A stretch of DNA of 43,903 nucleotides from positions 1 to 43,903 of the forward strand of contig JBKOWZ010000039.1 of assembly GCA_046724665.1 (NCBI GenBank), read 5' to 3'. The notes under the pieces are model-generated. The model was not told where the DNA came from. It was given only the letters and a program-made list of their open reading frames with translations, and searched no databases. Position 1 is the first letter of the stretch. Each line of letters begins with the position of its first letter. The position numbers and the translations under genes are program-made. Shown piece by piece: positions 42,330 to 43,903 of the stretch. Origin of the DNA: Actinocrinis sp046724665. GTDB lineage: Bacteria > Actinomycetota > Actinomycetes > Streptomycetales > Catenulisporaceae.

Positions 42330-43331
42330 GTGGGTGTGGAGATCGCGATCGCCGTCGTGGCGGTGGCGGCGCTGATCGGACGGCCGCGTTTCCGAATAGT
42401 GCGCCAGTTCGAGCGGGGCGTGGTGTTCCGCTGGGGCAAGGTGCTCGGCCGGCCGCGCGAGGCCGGGATCACCATGCTGGTGCCGTTCTCCGACCGGCTG
42501 GTGCGGGTCAACACGCAGATTGTGACGATGCCGGTGCCGGCGCAGGAGGGCATCACCCGGGACAACGTGACGGTCCGGGTGGACGCGGTGGTGTACTTCC
42601 GGGTGACCGACCCGGTCCGGGCGCTGGTCGAGGTGCAGGACTACCAGTTCGCCATCGGGCAGGTGGCGCAGACCTCGCTGCGTTCGATCATCGGCAAGTC
42701 CGAGCTGGACGACCTGCTGACCAACCGGGAGCCGCTGAACCAGGGCCTGGCGCTGATGCTCGACTCGCCGGCGGTCGGCTGGGGCATCCAGATCGACCGG
42801 GTGGAGATCAAGGACGTGGCGCTGCCCGAATCGATGAAGCGCACCATGGCCCGGCAGGCCGAGGCGGACCGGGAGCGGCGCGCGCGCATCATCACCGCGG
42901 ACGGCGAGTTGCAGGCCTCGAAGAAGCTGGCCCAGGCGGCGGACGCGATGGCGGCCAGCCCGGCGGCGCTCCAGCTGCGGCTGCTGCAAACGATGGTGGA
43001 GGTCGCCTCGGAGAAGTCCTCCACGGTCATCCTGCCGTTCCCGGTGGAGCTGCTGCGGTTCCTCGAGCACTCCTCGCTGCCGCATGCCGAGATGGCCGCC
43101 GCGGCGCGGGCCGCCAACGAGATCCGCAAGCAGATCAATCTGGACGCGGCGAAGAAGGAGGAGCTGCCCGAGGCGGTGTCTGCCGGCGAGATCCCCGCCG
43201 CGCAGGTTCCGCAGACGCCCGAGACCGGCCAGGCTCCGCACGTGGACACGGCGTCGGCGGTGCCCGATCCGATCGAGGACGAGCTCAAGCGGGCCGAGGC
43301 GGAAGCCGGGGAACAGTCGAAGGCGAGCTGA
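42330..43331 (+). CDS. SPFH/Band 7 (slipin/stomatin-like) membrane protein
   Basis: A 333-residue slipin. A short N-terminal hydrophobic hairpin (VEIAIAVVAVAALIG) is followed by the band 7 domain with FERGVVFRWGKVLG, the DNVTVRVDAVVYFRV strand, YQFAIGQVAQTSLRSIIGKSELDDLLTNRE, and the coiled-coil helix ARQAEADRERRARIITADGELQASKKLAQAAD (about 170-210). Slipins form membrane rings and organise lipid microdomains, often with NfeD partners, which I do not see here. The GTG at 42330 has GAGGTGG upstream; a GTG two codons later is an alternative. The last 60 residues are acidic and proline-rich. Confidence 0.93.
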   Translation: MGVEIAIAVVAVAALIGRPRFRIVRQFERGVVFRWGKVLGRPREAGITMLVPFSDRLVRVNTQIVTMPVPAQEGITRDNVTVRVDAVVYFRVTDPVRALVEVQDYQFAIGQVAQTSLRSIIGKSELDDLLTNREPLNQGLALMLDSPAVGWGIQIDRVEIKDVALPESMKRTMARQAEADRERRARIITADGELQASKKLAQAADAMAASPAALQLRLLQTMVEVASEKSSTVILPFPVELLRFLEHSSLPHAEMAAAARAANEIRKQINLDAAKKEELPEAVSAGEIPAAQVPQTPETGQAPHVDTASAVPDPIEDELKRAEAEAGEQSKAS

Positions 43332-43439
43332 GGCGAGCCGCCGTCGGGGCGGGGCGAGGCAGCGCGGCCGTGCGCAGCGGTACGACCCAGGCTCCGGCAG
43401 CGATATCGATGGTCATGCGGGGGTCCCTCCCGTGTCAGT

Positions 43440-43459
43440 GCGCGAGGAGCTCTTCGCGC
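43440..43459. terminator. 20-bp near-perfect palindrome between slipin and DUF1028 genes
   Basis: GCGCGA and TCGCGC flank a GAGCTC core with one mismatched pair. The element lies between convergent genes (slipin stop 43331, DUF1028 stop 43491) and could stop transcription from either side or bind a protein. Confidence 0.35.
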
Positions 43460-43490
43460 GCCGCCAAGGCCGAGGTGCTCCCGCCAACCG

Positions 43491-43903
43491 TCAGGGCGCG
43501 TCGCTCGGCGTCCCGCGCAGGTAGTACAGCACCACCGGGTCGATCTTGCCGTCCACCAGGCGCATCTCCAGGTTCTCCCGGCCGCCCCAGGCGGCCAGCG
43601 CCTTGTCCAGCTCGCCGGGGAAGCCGCGCTCGGACAGCAGCCGGGAGACCTCGTCGGCCAGCGGGCCGTCCAGGTCGAGCAGCGCCTCCGGGTCCGGCCT
43701 GCCGAAGACCAGGTCGTTGAGGTCCAGCAGCCTGGCCAGCTCGGCGACCGGTTCCTCGTGGTCGTCAACCCGCAGGTCCACCAGCACGTCGCTGCCGTCG
43801 TACCCCTGCCCGGCCGCGACCACCAGCACCGCGGCGCTCTGCTTGCCCCGGCTGTCACCGCCCGCGGCGTCCCCGGCGGCGAGCGCGGCCAGCAGCCGCC
43901 GGG
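43491..43903 (-). CDS. DUF1028 family protein (partial, N-terminal part outside window)
   Basis: The frame is open to the right edge and gives 136 C-terminal residues. The segment GDSRGKQSAAVLVV followed by GQGYDGSDVLVDLRVDDHEEPVAELARLL is characteristic of DUF1028 proteins, which have an N-terminal-nucleophile-hydrolase-like fold of unproven function. The remaining residues (LDLDGPLADEVSRLLSERGF) match the C-terminal extension often called peptidoglycan-binding-like. A GTG at 43829 is internal and should not be taken as the start. The true start lies beyond the window. Confidence 0.87.
   Translation of the reverse strand, partial: RRLLAALAAGDAAGGDSRGKQSAAVLVVAAGQGYDGSDVLVDLRVDDHEEPVAELARLLDLNDLVFGRPDPEALLDLDGPLADEVSRLLSERGFPGELDKALAAWGGRENLEMRLVDGKIDPVVLYYLRGTPSDAP

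Overview
The window is high-GC DNA (roughly 70 % or more by eye) from an actinomycete. The evidence is the many GTG and TTG starts, several genes that look leaderless, a phosphatidylinositol-type phospholipid pathway (PgsA, PatA-like acyltransferase, PimA), and a gene order that closely follows the mycobacterial and streptomycete block thrS / HIT / pgsA / acyltransferase / pimA / membrane protein / pdxS / pdxT / yebC / ruvC-ruvA-ruvB / yajC-secD-secF / apt / rel / PPIase / metallo-hydrolase / hisS / aspS. I cannot name the genus. A filamentous actinobacterium (Streptomycetales or Catenulisporales type) would fit. Nearly everything is on the minus strand; the plus-strand genes are the PPIase, the DUF349 gene, an EF-G-like GTPase, a four-helix membrane protein and a slipin.

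1-9.6 kb (accessory, mostly minus). A partial acyl-CoA synthetase is followed by a tightly coupled three-gene unit: a PD-(D/E)XK nuclease with an Fe-S cysteine set, a large unrecognised protein, and an SF1 helicase of UPF1/Dna2 type. The genes overlap at GTGA and TGATG. Read in transcription order the unit resembles a Dna2 enzyme divided into three polypeptides, and it is the best candidate here for an undescribed system. An SDR epimerase, a D-2-hydroxyacid dehydrogenase, an Eis-like acetyltransferase and an MFS exporter follow.

9.6-20.7 kb. GtrA, AspRS and HisRS, a glyoxalase-II-like hydrolase, a membrane-anchored cyclophilin, a DUF349 coiled-coil protein, a Uma2 nuclease-fold gene lodged just behind rel, bifunctional Rel, and apt.

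20.8-29.8 kb. SecF, SecD and YajC (protein export), RuvB, RuvA and RuvC (Holliday junction resolution), YebC, PdxT and PdxS (vitamin B6). A possible 29-codon leader ORF overlaps the ruvC start.

29.9-38.5 kb. A VapBC toxin-antitoxin pair, then a PIM/phosphatidylinositol cluster (membrane protein, PimA, acyltransferase, PgsA), a divergent EF-G-like GTPase lacking the catalytic histidine, a DUF4241-like protein, a HIT hydrolase, and a second VapBC pair.

38.5-43.9 kb. ThrRS with a strongly structured leader, a membrane protein with two extracytoplasmic helical domains, a slipin, and the C-terminal part of a DUF1028 protein.

The regulatory sequence is unusually readable. Six genes have a TANNNT -10 box ending six or seven bases before the start codon. 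Both vapBC promoters carry inverted repeats that embrace the -10 box and the start codon. A GTTACCGCG stem recurs at four gene ends. I saw no tRNA, rRNA, CRISPR array, insertion sequence or prophage.
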